Assembly (NCBI GenBank): GCA_910587355.1
Contig: CAJUKF010000061.1
Coordinates: 1 to 12,637 of the forward strand
Direction of reading: 5' to 3'
Length of the DNA: 12,637 nucleotides
From: an uncultured Muribaculaceae bacterium
Lineage (GTDB): Bacteria > Bacteroidota > Bacteroidia > Bacteroidales > Muribaculaceae
Shown here: in pieces, positions 1 through 7,924 of the stretch
How positions within the stretch are numbered: the first letter of the stretch is position 1
Layout of the letters: the number at the start of each line of letters is the position of its first letter
The notes under the pieces: model-generated
Seen by the model: only the letters and a program-made list of their open reading frames with translations
Told to the model about the DNA's origin: nothing
Databases searched by the model: none
Program-made: the position numbers and the translations under genes

Positions 1-10
1 ACACGAAAGC

Positions 11-45
11 AGGAGATAAACACCTGCGATTAGTGTTTACCTCCT
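11..45 (-). terminator. Hairpin downstream of secDF
   Basis: An inverted repeat with arms at 11-23 and 33-45 and a 9-nt loop lies 25 bp beyond the secDF stop codon. Twelve of the 13 pairs are Watson-Crick. The remaining pair (16 with 40) is a G-U wobble in minus-strand RNA but an A-C mismatch in plus-strand RNA, so the structure fits a minus-strand transcript better. The tract after it (positions 10 to 1, read on the minus strand) has only one short run of T, so it may be a weak terminator or a 3'-end stabilising hairpin. Confidence 0.55.
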
Positions 46-69
46 ACTCGATTGATGAATGGTATACGC

Positions 70-2961
70 TTATTTGGCAACGGGGGCTGCTTTTAATGCT
101 GTTTTGCGACGCGAGTCGGTGATGTAAGCCACGGGACAAGCCACATAGATAGTGGCGAAAGTGCCGATAATCACACCGAAGAGCATGGCGAATGTGAAGC
201 TGCGGATAGCGTCACCGCCGAGGATGAAGATGCAGACAAGCACAAGCAATGTCGAGGCTGATGTCATCACCGTACGGCTCAGCGTGGTGTTGATTGAGCG
301 GTTTACTGTGGTGAAGAAATCGTGCTTGGGATAGAGGGCCGTATTTTCGCGCACACGGTCGAATACCACCACGGTGTCGTTAATCTGATAACCGATAACG
401 GTAAGGATTGCCGCGATGAAGCTCTGGTCGATTTCCATGGCGAAGGGCAGTACGCCGTAGAAGAACGAGTAGAAGCCGATGATGAAGAAAGCAGTGAAGG
501 CGACAGCAGCAAGCGCGCCGAGGGAGAATGCCACATTGCGGAAGCGGAGCAGGATGTAGAGGAACATTGCGAGGAGGGCGATTGTCACGGCGATGTATGC
601 GTCGGTACGCATGTCGTCGGCGACAGAAGGACCCACCTTCTGCGAGCTGATGATACCCTGCGAAGCGTCGGTGGTGGAGAATTCGGCAGCCGACATGCCG
701 TCGCGGAGATAAGGCTTGAGGGCGCTGAAGAGCTTGTCGGTGATTTCACGCTCTGTATCGGCGTTCTCGTCGGTGATTTTGTAGTTGGTCGAAATACGTA
801 CCTGATTGGAGCTTTCGATAGTGATTACAGATGTGGAGGCCCCGGGGAACTCTGCGGCGACAGCCTGCTGAAGTTCAGTAGTATCGACAGGACGCTCGAA
901 CTTGACGATGTAGTTGCGGCCGCCCGAGAAGTCGATGCCCTGGTTGAGACCGCGGGCGAAGAGCGAGATGAGCACGGCCACAATGATAACGCCAACAACA
1001 GTGAAGCTCACCTTGCGCTGGCCGAGGAAGTCGATGTTCGAGTTGATGAACATCTTGCGCGACAGCGAAGTGGAGAAGGTGAGATTGCCGAATGCCTTGC
1101 TCTTGGAGAACCAGAGGAAGAAGAGGCGGCTGAGGAATACGGCTGTGAAGAACGAGCAGATCAGACCGATGATGAGGGTTGTGGCGAAGCCCTTGATGGG
1201 ACCGGTGCCGAAGAGCAGGAGAATCACACCGGTGATGATTGATGTGAGGTTGGAGTCGAAGATTGCGGAGAATGCGTTGCTGTAACCGTCGGCGAGGGCG
1301 TTGCGCACGTTCTTGCCGGCACGGAGTTCTTCTTTGGTGCGCTCGAAGATAAGCACGTTGGCATCGACTGCCATACCGAGCGAGAGCACGATACCGGCGA
1401 TACCGCTCATGGTGAGTACTGCCTGGAAGGACGACAGAATGCCTATGGTGAAGAAGAGGTTGCAGATAAGGCAGATATTGGCGATGAGGCCGGGGATGAA
1501 TCCGTAGAAGGCAATCATGAAAATCATCAGGAGCACGAGTGCCACGATGAACGAGATGAAGCCTGCCTGAATGGCCTGTTTGCCGAGCGAAGGACCGACA
1601 ACCATATCGGAGATGATGTGCACTTTGGCATCCATCTTACCGGATTTGAGCACGTTCGCAAGGTCACGGGCTTCTTCGATAGTGAAGTCGCCGGTGATTG
1701 ACGACGAGCCGCCTTCGATTTTATCGTTTACGTTAGGAGCGGAGTATACCTTGTCATCGAGGACTATGGCCACCTGCTTGTTTATGTTCTGACCGGTGAT
1801 GCGGGCCCAGTTGCGTGCGCCTTCGGAGTTCATGCGCATCGAAACTTCGTTGCCGCGGAGCGGGTCGTAGTTCGACGATGCGTCGCTCACTGCCTTGCCG
1901 TCAAGAGCGGGTTTGCCGCCGTTGGCACGGAGTGCGTAGAGAGCGAAGCCGTAGTTGTATTCCTTGCCGTTGTTGTCGGTGCGGACAGTGGGTTTCACAG
2001 CCCAGCGGAGACGGAGGTCGGAGGGAAGAAGATTTTTGGCCTGAGGTGTTGCGAGCACGGCGTCAATGGCATCCTGAGCCTTGGCATCGGCTGCATAGCC
2101 TACGGTAGCTCCATAAGCGGCACCCTGACCGAGCATGGCTGTGAGAGGTGCGACGTTGACGGTAGTGTCGGCTGCGAGGCTGTTGATGAGCGAGTTGAAA
2201 GAGCTTGCGAGTTCCTCGGCGCGGTATGTCTCGTAGAACTCGAGGTTTGCAGAGCGCTGGAGAAGGTCGCGAACACGCTCGTGGTCTTTCACACCGGGGA
2301 GCTCAAGCAGAATCTGGCCGTCTTTGCCCTGAAGTACCTGGATGTTGGGCGAAACGACACCGAATTGGTCGATACGGTTGCGGAGCACGTTTGTGGCAGA
2401 GTTGTCCACACGGTCTTTGACCTGACTCTTGAGTGTTGTGCGGACAGCATCGTCGGAAGAACCGGGTGTAATCACGTCCTGGAAAACGACCGAGAAGTCG
2501 GCCTGTGGCTTCGATTTGCGGTAGAGCTCAATGAACGAGCTTACAAAGTCGTCGCTCTGATGGCTTGCGACCATTTTGTCGGCACCGGCGAGGGCGGCTT
2601 CGAATACGGAGTCGGTCTGGCCGGCCTTCATCGAGCGGAGCATGTCGGGCATGTCAACCTGAAGAATCACGTTCATACCGCCCTTGAGGTCAAGGCCGAG
2701 GCCCACGCCCCATTTGCGTACGTCATTGAGAGTGTAATAGCCCATGTACACTTTTTCCTCGCCGAGCGAGTCCATGTAGTGCTTGTAGGCGCGGTTGTAG
2801 GCTTCATCGTTGTTGCCGGATTCGGCTGTGGCGAAGGCAGCGGCCTGATTCTCGTACTTGCTGGAGATGAAAGTGAACGAGAGATAGAACAGACATACGA
2901 GCGCCAAGAAAACAGCGATAACACCGGCTACGATGCTGCCTAATTTTCCTTTGCTTTGCAT
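70..2961 (-). CDS. secDF: Protein translocase subunit SecDF (SecD-SecF fusion)
   Basis: Accessory membrane subunit of the Sec translocon. In the characterised family it uses the proton gradient to help pull preproteins through SecYEG into the periplasm. This 963-residue protein carries both halves. An N-terminal membrane helix lies at about residues 8-31. The SecD motif GLDLKGG is at 89-95, followed by the large periplasmic P1 region up to about 450. VGPSLG is at 455-460, and a membrane bundle at about 465-618 includes GMAVDANVLIFER at 529-541. The SecF half begins near 640 with a helix at about 650-668 and GIDFSGG at 675-681. It continues with a second VGPS at 776-779 and a bundle at about 787-945 containing the INDTVVVFDR segment (860-869). 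Acidic residues D533 and D862 lie in the conserved membrane motifs. Fusion of SecD and SecF is usual in Bacteroidota and the length is near normal, so nothing looks broken. The start has no Shine-Dalgarno sequence but is followed at once by the expected helix, and a -7 box lies about 54 bp upstream. It is probably its own transcription unit. Confidence 0.97.
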   Translation of the reverse strand: MQSKGKLGSIVAGVIAVFLALVCLFYLSFTFISSKYENQAAAFATAESGNNDEAYNRAYKHYMDSLGEEKVYMGYYTLNDVRKWGVGLGLDLKGGMNVILQVDMPDMLRSMKAGQTDSVFEAALAGADKMVASHQSDDFVSSFIELYRKSKPQADFSVVFQDVITPGSSDDAVRTTLKSQVKDRVDNSATNVLRNRIDQFGVVSPNIQVLQGKDGQILLELPGVKDHERVRDLLQRSANLEFYETYRAEELASSFNSLINSLAADTTVNVAPLTAMLGQGAAYGATVGYAADAKAQDAIDAVLATPQAKNLLPSDLRLRWAVKPTVRTDNNGKEYNYGFALYALRANGGKPALDGKAVSDASSNYDPLRGNEVSMRMNSEGARNWARITGQNINKQVAIVLDDKVYSAPNVNDKIEGGSSSITGDFTIEEARDLANVLKSGKMDAKVHIISDMVVGPSLGKQAIQAGFISFIVALVLLMIFMIAFYGFIPGLIANICLICNLFFTIGILSSFQAVLTMSGIAGIVLSLGMAVDANVLIFERTKEELRAGKNVRNALADGYSNAFSAIFDSNLTSIITGVILLLFGTGPIKGFATTLIIGLICSFFTAVFLSRLFFLWFSKSKAFGNLTFSTSLSRKMFINSNIDFLGQRKVSFTVVGVIIVAVLISLFARGLNQGIDFSGGRNYIVKFERPVDTTELQQAVAAEFPGASTSVITIESSNQVRISTNYKITDENADTEREITDKLFSALKPYLRDGMSAAEFSTTDASQGIISSQKVGPSVADDMRTDAYIAVTIALLAMFLYILLRFRNVAFSLGALAAVAFTAFFIIGFYSFFYGVLPFAMEIDQSFIAAILTVIGYQINDTVVVFDRVRENTALYPKHDFFTTVNRSINTTLSRTVMTSASTLLVLVCIFILGGDAIRSFTFAMLFGVIIGTFATIYVACPVAYITDSRRKTALKAAPVAK

Positions 2962-3014
2962 GTAATAAATATGGTTAAATTATTAATAAATATTTCAAGT
3001 ATTGATTTGGCTCG

Positions 3015-3022
3015 CAAATATA
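3015..3022 (-). promoter_or_regulatory. Predicted secDF promoter, -7 box
   Basis: Read on the minus strand these bases are TATATTTG, a perfect match to the Bacteroidota primary-sigma -7 consensus TAnnTTTG. I see no convincing TTTG -33 element about 19-21 bp further upstream. The box lies between the terminator of the preceding operon and the secDF start, and would give a leader of about 45-50 nt that is AT-rich and lacks a Shine-Dalgarno sequence. Confidence 0.6.
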
Positions 3023-3046
3023 GTGAAAATTATCCACACGGAAGCT

Positions 3047-3079
3047 AAAAAGGGGCCGTTTTTTTATTTACGGCTCCTT
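3047..3079 (-). terminator. Rho-independent terminator of the TPR/barrel operon
   Basis: On the minus strand the arm AAGGAGCCGT (3079-3070) pairs with ACGGCCCCTT (3059-3050), with one internal A-C mismatch and an A-rich 10-nt loop. The stem runs straight into a T run (plus-strand A at 3047-3051). It starts 30 bp after the barrel stop codon. On the plus strand there is no T tract after the hairpin, so it acts for minus-strand transcripts. Confidence 0.65.
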
Positions 3080-3108
3080 ACGGAGGCGTGTGAATGTGCA
3101 GTCACGTG

Positions 3109-4785
3109 TCAGAAAAGATACGAAACTCCTACAAGGCCGTGGAGCGGACGCGATTCGACGAGCGGTGTCGACAGGCACCGGCGGTTGAGCAGGTTGCGCA
3201 CCGAAGCAAACGCGCTGAATCGCTCCGTAATAGCATAGTTTGCCGTCAGTCCGAGCAGACTGCTGTTGTGCATGTTGACGCAACCAACGAGGGGAGCAGT
3301 GTAGTGACGGCGTGCACGGAGGGTGTAGGTCGCCTCGAACGAGAGTTTTTCTATTGGGAAAATCTTAAGCGATGCGTCGAGCACCATATGCGCGCGGTCG
3401 GCGGAGCTGAAATCGCCTTTTGTATAGTAGCGGCCTTCGGCGCTGATACTTGCATAACGTCGGAAGTCATAGCCTATGTTTCCGCCGAAATACCAGCTTT
3501 TCGCTCTCTCTGTGGCGAATATGAGCGGAAGAAGGGCCGAGCCGGTTGCGTCCGCTCCGCGAAGCGTGAGGGCGTACACAGGCAGATTGTTCACATATCC
3601 GTATCCGGCAAAGGCTCCGATGCGGAAATCATCGAACAGATGCGCGTTGAATCCGATGCGGCTGCGCAGCTTGGTGAAAGAGCGCGTTGAAGCGGTTGCT
3701 CCGGCCGCGAAGACACTCTGCTCATACTTCCAGCGGAGGTCGTTGAAACGTTCTCCGCCATCGGCTGTCACATAGGCGTCGAAGGCACCCGAAGGTGTCC
3801 AGCATAATGTCACGTCTGGAGCGATATGGAATACTTTGTCTGGCGAGTTTACGCCGAAATTGATGATTGCGCCGATTTTGACACTTGCTTTTTTGCCGGC
3901 ATAGCGGAGCGCCGGGTTGATTTTGATTATGCCCGAAGTCTCGTCGACAGGGGTGACATCGAATTCGCCCGGCTTGAATCCGGTCGACTTGAGAAAATCG
4001 GCGCCGAGACCGAGCGCAAATGCGGTGTTCCCTTCGTGTCCCATGGCGAAAGATACGATGCCGTCGATGCCGAAGCGGTCGTCGGATGCCGGGGCTATGT
4101 TTGTACCGAATCTGTTCACGATGTCTTTGCCAAGCCCGAAGTGGCTGTAACCGAGGTCTATGTCATATGCGATGCGCTTGCCGCCCGAAACTCCGGCGGA
4201 AGCACGGAACGCGCTGATATTCTGTTTCTGCGCCTCCGCTGCAAAGAGCGGCGATTTAAGGGCGGAGTACATATAGTCGACGTATGCAGTGACAGTGGCG
4301 CCGGCATCGAACCGGTGCGAGGCATCGGCCTGTGCGCGGAATGTGTTGGAGCTGACTGTCGTTTCGGGCTCCTGAAGCTTTGATTTATAGGAGAAGCCGT
4401 TGTAGCTCAGAGCCGCGCCGGCCTGAGTGTCCTTGGTGTTCACGAAGCGGTAGCCGAGGGCGGCTTCAGCGTTGAAGGCGGGGAAATAACCTCCGAAAGC
4501 ATATCCGCGGTAGTCGAGAGGCGCATTGATGCCGGTGTAGAGCGGTGCGTTGAGATTTCCGGCCAAAGGGCTGAAAACAGATGCGCGGCTGTACATAGCA
4601 GGCTGCAGACGGAAGTCTGTAGCCGGAAGCTGCGGCATTACCGGGAAGACCGATTTGAGCGGTTCTGCGTCGGGTAGGTCCGTAACCACTGTGCGGTCAA
4701 CGGTGATTTCGGTGGTTAGGTCCTGGGCTGCGGCAGTCATGGCCGCCCCCATACATATTAAGGCGATAAATGAGCGTGTAAGCAT
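3109..4785 (-). CDS. Outer-membrane beta-barrel protein, TonB-receptor-like C-terminus, no plug
   Basis: Predicted outer-membrane barrel of 558 residues with unknown substrate. A Sec signal peptide covers residues 1-20 (hydrophobic core SFIALICMGAAMTAAA, likely cut before Q21). Cys11 is not in a proper lipobox, so it is not a lipoprotein. After a short proline-containing N-terminal stretch (about 35-90), the rest shows alternating polar and aromatic/small residues typical of amphipathic strands. The chain ends in VGVSYLF, with the terminal Phe expected of BAM substrates. The final strands (SVRNLLNRR at 528-536 and the last ten residues) resemble the end of TonB-dependent receptor barrels. There is no room for a plug domain and no TonB box is seen, so a TonB-driven transporter is unlikely even though such proteins are often annotated that way. 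The ATG lies 3 bp after the stop of the upstream TPR gene, which indicates one transcript and coupled translation. A terminator follows. I am confident about location and fold class but cannot name a function. Confidence 0.85.
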   Translation of the reverse strand: MLTRSFIALICMGAAMTAAAQDLTTEITVDRTVVTDLPDAEPLKSVFPVMPQLPATDFRLQPAMYSRASVFSPLAGNLNAPLYTGINAPLDYRGYAFGGYFPAFNAEAALGYRFVNTKDTQAGAALSYNGFSYKSKLQEPETTVSSNTFRAQADASHRFDAGATVTAYVDYMYSALKSPLFAAEAQKQNISAFRASAGVSGGKRIAYDIDLGYSHFGLGKDIVNRFGTNIAPASDDRFGIDGIVSFAMGHEGNTAFALGLGADFLKSTGFKPGEFDVTPVDETSGIIKINPALRYAGKKASVKIGAIINFGVNSPDKVFHIAPDVTLCWTPSGAFDAYVTADGGERFNDLRWKYEQSVFAAGATASTRSFTKLRSRIGFNAHLFDDFRIGAFAGYGYVNNLPVYALTLRGADATGSALLPLIFATERAKSWYFGGNIGYDFRRYASISAEGRYYTKGDFSSADRAHMVLDASLKIFPIEKLSFEATYTLRARRHYTAPLVGCVNMHNSSLLGLTANYAITERFSAFASVRNLLNRRCLSTPLVESRPLHGLVGVSYLF

Positions 4786-4788
4786 GGT

Positions 4789-7770
4789 TCAGTTCTTTTT
4801 GTCGGCCAGACGTTGTTCAATCATCATGAAGATATCGGGTTCGTTGCCCGGATAATTGTCGCGGAGAGCTTTGAGGTACTCGCGTGCTTCGAGGTCTTTG
4901 CCGGTGGCTGAGTAGATGTCGCTCAGCAGAATGAATCCTCGGGCGACCCAATAGCGGTGCGGCGAACCCGACTGAACGAATTTTTTTGCGGCTTTGAGTG
5001 CTTTTGCATCTTCGTTGGAGCGGTGCAGGGCATCGGCGGCTTCAAAGGCGCTCTTCGCTCCGAAAAGGTCGGCGGTGTTGTCGGCCATTTCCTGCCACAG
5101 ACTGATAGCGGCCTTGGTGTTTCCGGCGGCATCAAGAGCCTTGGCTTTTGTGAACTTGGCTTCGGACATTTCAGCAGGTTCGGCTGACGAAGCTATTATG
5201 GCGTCGGCCGTCATGCCGGCCAGGTCGTAGTTGCCCATGTCGCGGGCCGTGCGCATCACACCCATGCGTGCGGCGGTGGCCGTAGAGGCATCCGAGGCTT
5301 TCTGTGCCAGTGCCTGATAGAGCTGAAGCGCGCCCGGAAGGTCGCCTGCGGAATATGAGGCCTGAGCCTGCGTTATGTATGCCTGCTCGGCGGCTTTGCT
5401 GTCGGGGTATCGCTCTATGATGCGTGCCGCATAATCAGCGGCTGCGCTTTTGTCGTCCTTTTCTCGGGCTTTGGCAAGCATTGTCCCGAGAGCCTCGGCG
5501 GCACGGGGCGAATTTGGATAGCGTTCTACGAATTCTTCGAGACGGATAGTGTTTCCGTTCTGCCGGAGTGCGGTCATTGCCGAACTATAGGTGAGTTCTT
5601 CCTCGTCGTCAGCCGATACCTGAGGGGCGTTGTCGACCGACTTGATGAATTTGAGGTATTCGTCGCCGCGGCCTGCATCAGCGCAGAGAGTCTTCAGTAG
5701 CGATGAGGCCTGCGCGGCTTCTTCTGAGGTGGGGTATTGCTGAATGACGGCACGGTAAGCGTCTTCGGCATCGCTGTTGCGGCCCATGTCGAGCAGCGTC
5801 ATGGCCATCTGGAGGTAGCCGCGACGGCCCTGGGCGGTCTTGGGGTATCGGGAGATGAGGGTGCGGTAAGTCTCTACGGCGTCGGCGTTGCGGCCGAGAC
5901 TTATCTGAGCCTCTGTGATTTCAAGAAGGGCGTCCGGCATGAGCACCGACGAGGAGAAGTCGCGCTCGAAAGTGCGGAGAGCGTCGAGCTTGCCCTGATA
6001 GTCGCGCATGTAGCCCTTCATTCGGGCTTCGTTGAGCGCTGCATAGTCGCCGGCCGAGGGGTTGGCACTGAAAGCCTTTGCAAAATATTGTGCGGCACCT
6101 GCGAAATCGGCTTTGGCACCGGCTATGTCACCGAGGCGGTTGAGGGCATCGGCGCGTGCCGAGGCTTCTCCGAGTGTTTCGGCGGCCTGTGCGAAATATG
6201 TCGCGGCACCCGATGCATCGCCTCCCTTATATAAGGAATACGCGAGTCCGTAGAGTGCCACTGGACGGTTTATGTCGTTTTTTCCGGCAGAGCGGAGATA
6301 GCTGCGGTATTTGCCTGCGGCCTGACGCACGTCGCCCAGAGCGTAAAGGGTCTGTCCCTGGGCGAGAGTTACTTCGTTGGCCAGCTCGGGCCCTGATTTG
6401 GCAAGTGCCGCAGCTTCGTCGAGATATGTCCTGGCCTGAGCTGCATCGCCTTCGCGGAGGGATTTGAGGCCGAGGGTATAGAGTATGCGCTGCTTGGCGC
6501 CGAGTATGCCCTGAGATGGCGATGATATGGAGTTTATGCGCTCTAAGGCGCGCTCATAGTCGTTGTCGGCCATGTATCCCGATGCGAGATAGGCTGCGAC
6601 ACGGTCGGAATAGGGTCCCGAGGGATAGAGCCGGAGAAATTTTTCGAAAGTTTCGGCAGAGGAGGAGAAGGGAAGCGTTGCTCCGGCCAGACGGGCCGCG
6701 GCGTAATTGTAATAGGCGGCTTCGCGCACTTCCGGGTCGAAATCATCCTGTGTGGCCTTGTCGAAGGCGAGCAGGGCGGTGTCGGTGTCGCCTCCCTCGA
6801 GCAGACATTGTCCGGCATACAGATATGCCGACTGGCGCAGTGCGCCCTCTCCGCGTTCGGTGACGGGGCGCATGTATTCGAGGGCTTTTGTGTATTCGCC
6901 GTTGTTGAAGGCATCGATGCCGAGGATGTAAAGTGCCGAGGGAAGCGGCTCTGCGACGAGCTTCACGTATTTGCGGAGATATTCGCAGGCTTCGTTGTTG
7001 TCATCCTGGCGGTAAAGCGATTCACCGGCGATACGGTTGAGTTCGCCGACAGTCTCGTTGTCAAGGCCCGGTGTGCGCAGCTCGCGGCGTGCCGTGGCGA
7101 GTGCCTGGGCATAATTGCCCTGAACGAAATCGATAGCCGCAAGATACAGGCCGGCCCGGTTGCCGGGAGCCTCGTAGGTGTTCACGTTCTTGAAATTGCG
7201 CAGGGCAGCGGTGTAGTCGCCCTTGTCGTAGGCGATTTTACCGAGATAGAAATATGATGCCGAGCGGAGCGGTCCGTATCCCACTGACTGCATGAAATGT
7301 GTTGCGGCACCGTTTTTGCCTGTCTCGAGGGCCGATATGCCTGAACGATAGGCGCATTCGGCGGCTTCGGCCTTGTTGAGGCCCTTTGTGTCAATGCCGG
7401 AATATATGTCGTACGCCCCGGTGTAGTCGCCTGCTGCAAAGAGACAATCGGCCGCGCCCTTCCGGGCCGTCGTACGGTATGTGCTGAAGGGATATAGCTT
7501 CACAAATGCCGAGAAAGCGTCGTAGGCACGGTTGTAAAGGCCCGCGCCATAAAGCCACCGTGCTTCGTCAAGAGCCACTTCCATGCGTCTGTCGGCGGAG
7601 AGCGCATTCCTGTCCACGAGCCTGAGCCTGTCGAGAACTCCGGTGTAATTACCTTGTGTTGCCATTAGGCGCCCTGTGGTGAGCAGCGCCTCGTTGCCGG
7701 TGTTGTCGGTCTGTGCGGAGGCTGTGAGCATAAGAGCTGCTGCGGCGCCTGTGAGTATATGTTTTTTCAT
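4789..7770 (-). CDS. Large exported tetratricopeptide-repeat protein
   Basis: A 993-residue protein with a Sec signal peptide (MKKHILTG then a hydrophobic core, likely cut after ASA at 17-19), so probably periplasmic. Almost the whole mature chain consists of helical TPR-type repeats. Clear examples are at about 171-196 (YFYLGKIAYDKGDYTAALRN), 279-303, 505-530, 541-571, 613-643, 650-680, 797-822 and 941-976. Several end in the YP turn (RYPKT, QYPTS, RYPNS, RYPDS) seen in BamD- and YbgF/CpoB-type TPRs. An acidic, non-repeat stretch near 715-727 (SADDEEEL) separates an N-terminal superhelix of about 700 residues from a C-terminal one of about 260. No enzyme motif is present, so its role is likely to be binding or scaffolding. 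It is the first gene of an operon with the outer-membrane barrel 3 bp downstream, which suggests the two proteins act together at the outer membrane. The start is supported by the signal peptide and by a -7 box 22 bp upstream. It is far too long to be BamD or CpoB and has no lipobox. Function unknown. Confidence 0.9.
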   Translation of the reverse strand: MKKHILTGAAAALMLTASAQTDNTGNEALLTTGRLMATQGNYTGVLDRLRLVDRNALSADRRMEVALDEARWLYGAGLYNRAYDAFSAFVKLYPFSTYRTTARKGAADCLFAAGDYTGAYDIYSGIDTKGLNKAEAAECAYRSGISALETGKNGAATHFMQSVGYGPLRSASYFYLGKIAYDKGDYTAALRNFKNVNTYEAPGNRAGLYLAAIDFVQGNYAQALATARRELRTPGLDNETVGELNRIAGESLYRQDDNNEACEYLRKYVKLVAEPLPSALYILGIDAFNNGEYTKALEYMRPVTERGEGALRQSAYLYAGQCLLEGGDTDTALLAFDKATQDDFDPEVREAAYYNYAAARLAGATLPFSSSAETFEKFLRLYPSGPYSDRVAAYLASGYMADNDYERALERINSISSPSQGILGAKQRILYTLGLKSLREGDAAQARTYLDEAAALAKSGPELANEVTLAQGQTLYALGDVRQAAGKYRSYLRSAGKNDINRPVALYGLAYSLYKGGDASGAATYFAQAAETLGEASARADALNRLGDIAGAKADFAGAAQYFAKAFSANPSAGDYAALNEARMKGYMRDYQGKLDALRTFERDFSSSVLMPDALLEITEAQISLGRNADAVETYRTLISRYPKTAQGRRGYLQMAMTLLDMGRNSDAEDAYRAVIQQYPTSEEAAQASSLLKTLCADAGRGDEYLKFIKSVDNAPQVSADDEEELTYSSAMTALRQNGNTIRLEEFVERYPNSPRAAEALGTMLAKAREKDDKSAAADYAARIIERYPDSKAAEQAYITQAQASYSAGDLPGALQLYQALAQKASDASTATAARMGVMRTARDMGNYDLAGMTADAIIASSAEPAEMSEAKFTKAKALDAAGNTKAAISLWQEMADNTADLFGAKSAFEAADALHRSNEDAKALKAAKKFVQSGSPHRYWVARGFILLSDIYSATGKDLEAREYLKALRDNYPGNEPDIFMMIEQRLADKKN

Positions 7771-7792
7771 TTCGTTAAGCGTTCACAAAGCA

Positions 7793-7800
7793 CAAAGGTA
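7793..7800 (-). promoter_or_regulatory. Predicted promoter of the TPR/barrel operon, -7 box
   Basis: Minus-strand sequence TACCTTTG matches the Bacteroidota -7 consensus TAnnTTTG exactly. A TTCG at 7825-7822 (one mismatch from TTTG) sits about 21 bp upstream and may serve as the -33 element. The leader to the ATG at 7770 would be short, roughly 15-20 nt. Confidence 0.65.
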
Positions 7801-7863
7801 CGCAACCGCGGCGACATATCACGAATCTGATGGGGCATATTTTTATTTTCATCGCTTTTTTTG

Positions 7864-7871
7864 TAATTTTG
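7864..7871 (+). promoter_or_regulatory. Predicted promoter of the tricorn-like protease, -7 box
   Basis: TAATTTTG matches the TAnnTTTG consensus exactly. A T-rich TTTT at 7841-7844, one base from TTTG, has the expected spacing of 19 bp for a -33 element. The leader to the ATG at 7925 would be about 45 nt, with no Shine-Dalgarno sequence. This promoter faces away from the TPR operon promoter in the same 154-bp intergenic region. Confidence 0.65.
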
Positions 7872-7924
7872 ACGCAGTATTTGCGTCTATATAAACGACA
7901 ATCTATCAGTAACACACCAATAAC

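Noticed and set aside
322..1242. A 306-codon open frame on the plus strand inside secDF
   Set aside because: It is antisense to a fully convincing secDF. Its translation is rich in E, D, G and A with no fold pattern, as expected when the reverse strand of a biased gene stays open.
2281..2943. A 220-codon open frame on the plus strand opposite the 5' part of secDF
   Set aside because: Antisense shadow with no recognisable domain and no promoter box in front of it.
3047..3079. Bidirectional terminator
   Set aside because: The plus-strand RNA would form a similar stem, but no T run follows it and no plus-strand gene precedes it, so only the minus-strand function is supported.
3094..3690. A 198-codon open frame on the plus strand opposite the barrel gene
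   Set aside because: It begins in the gap after the barrel stop and runs antisense through barrel strands. Cys- and Arg-rich composition without a domain pattern marks it as a shadow.
4789..7770. TPR protein as BamD or CpoB/YbgF
   Set aside because: The repeats look alike, but those proteins are about 250 residues long and BamD is a lipoprotein. This one is 993 residues with an ordinary signal peptide.
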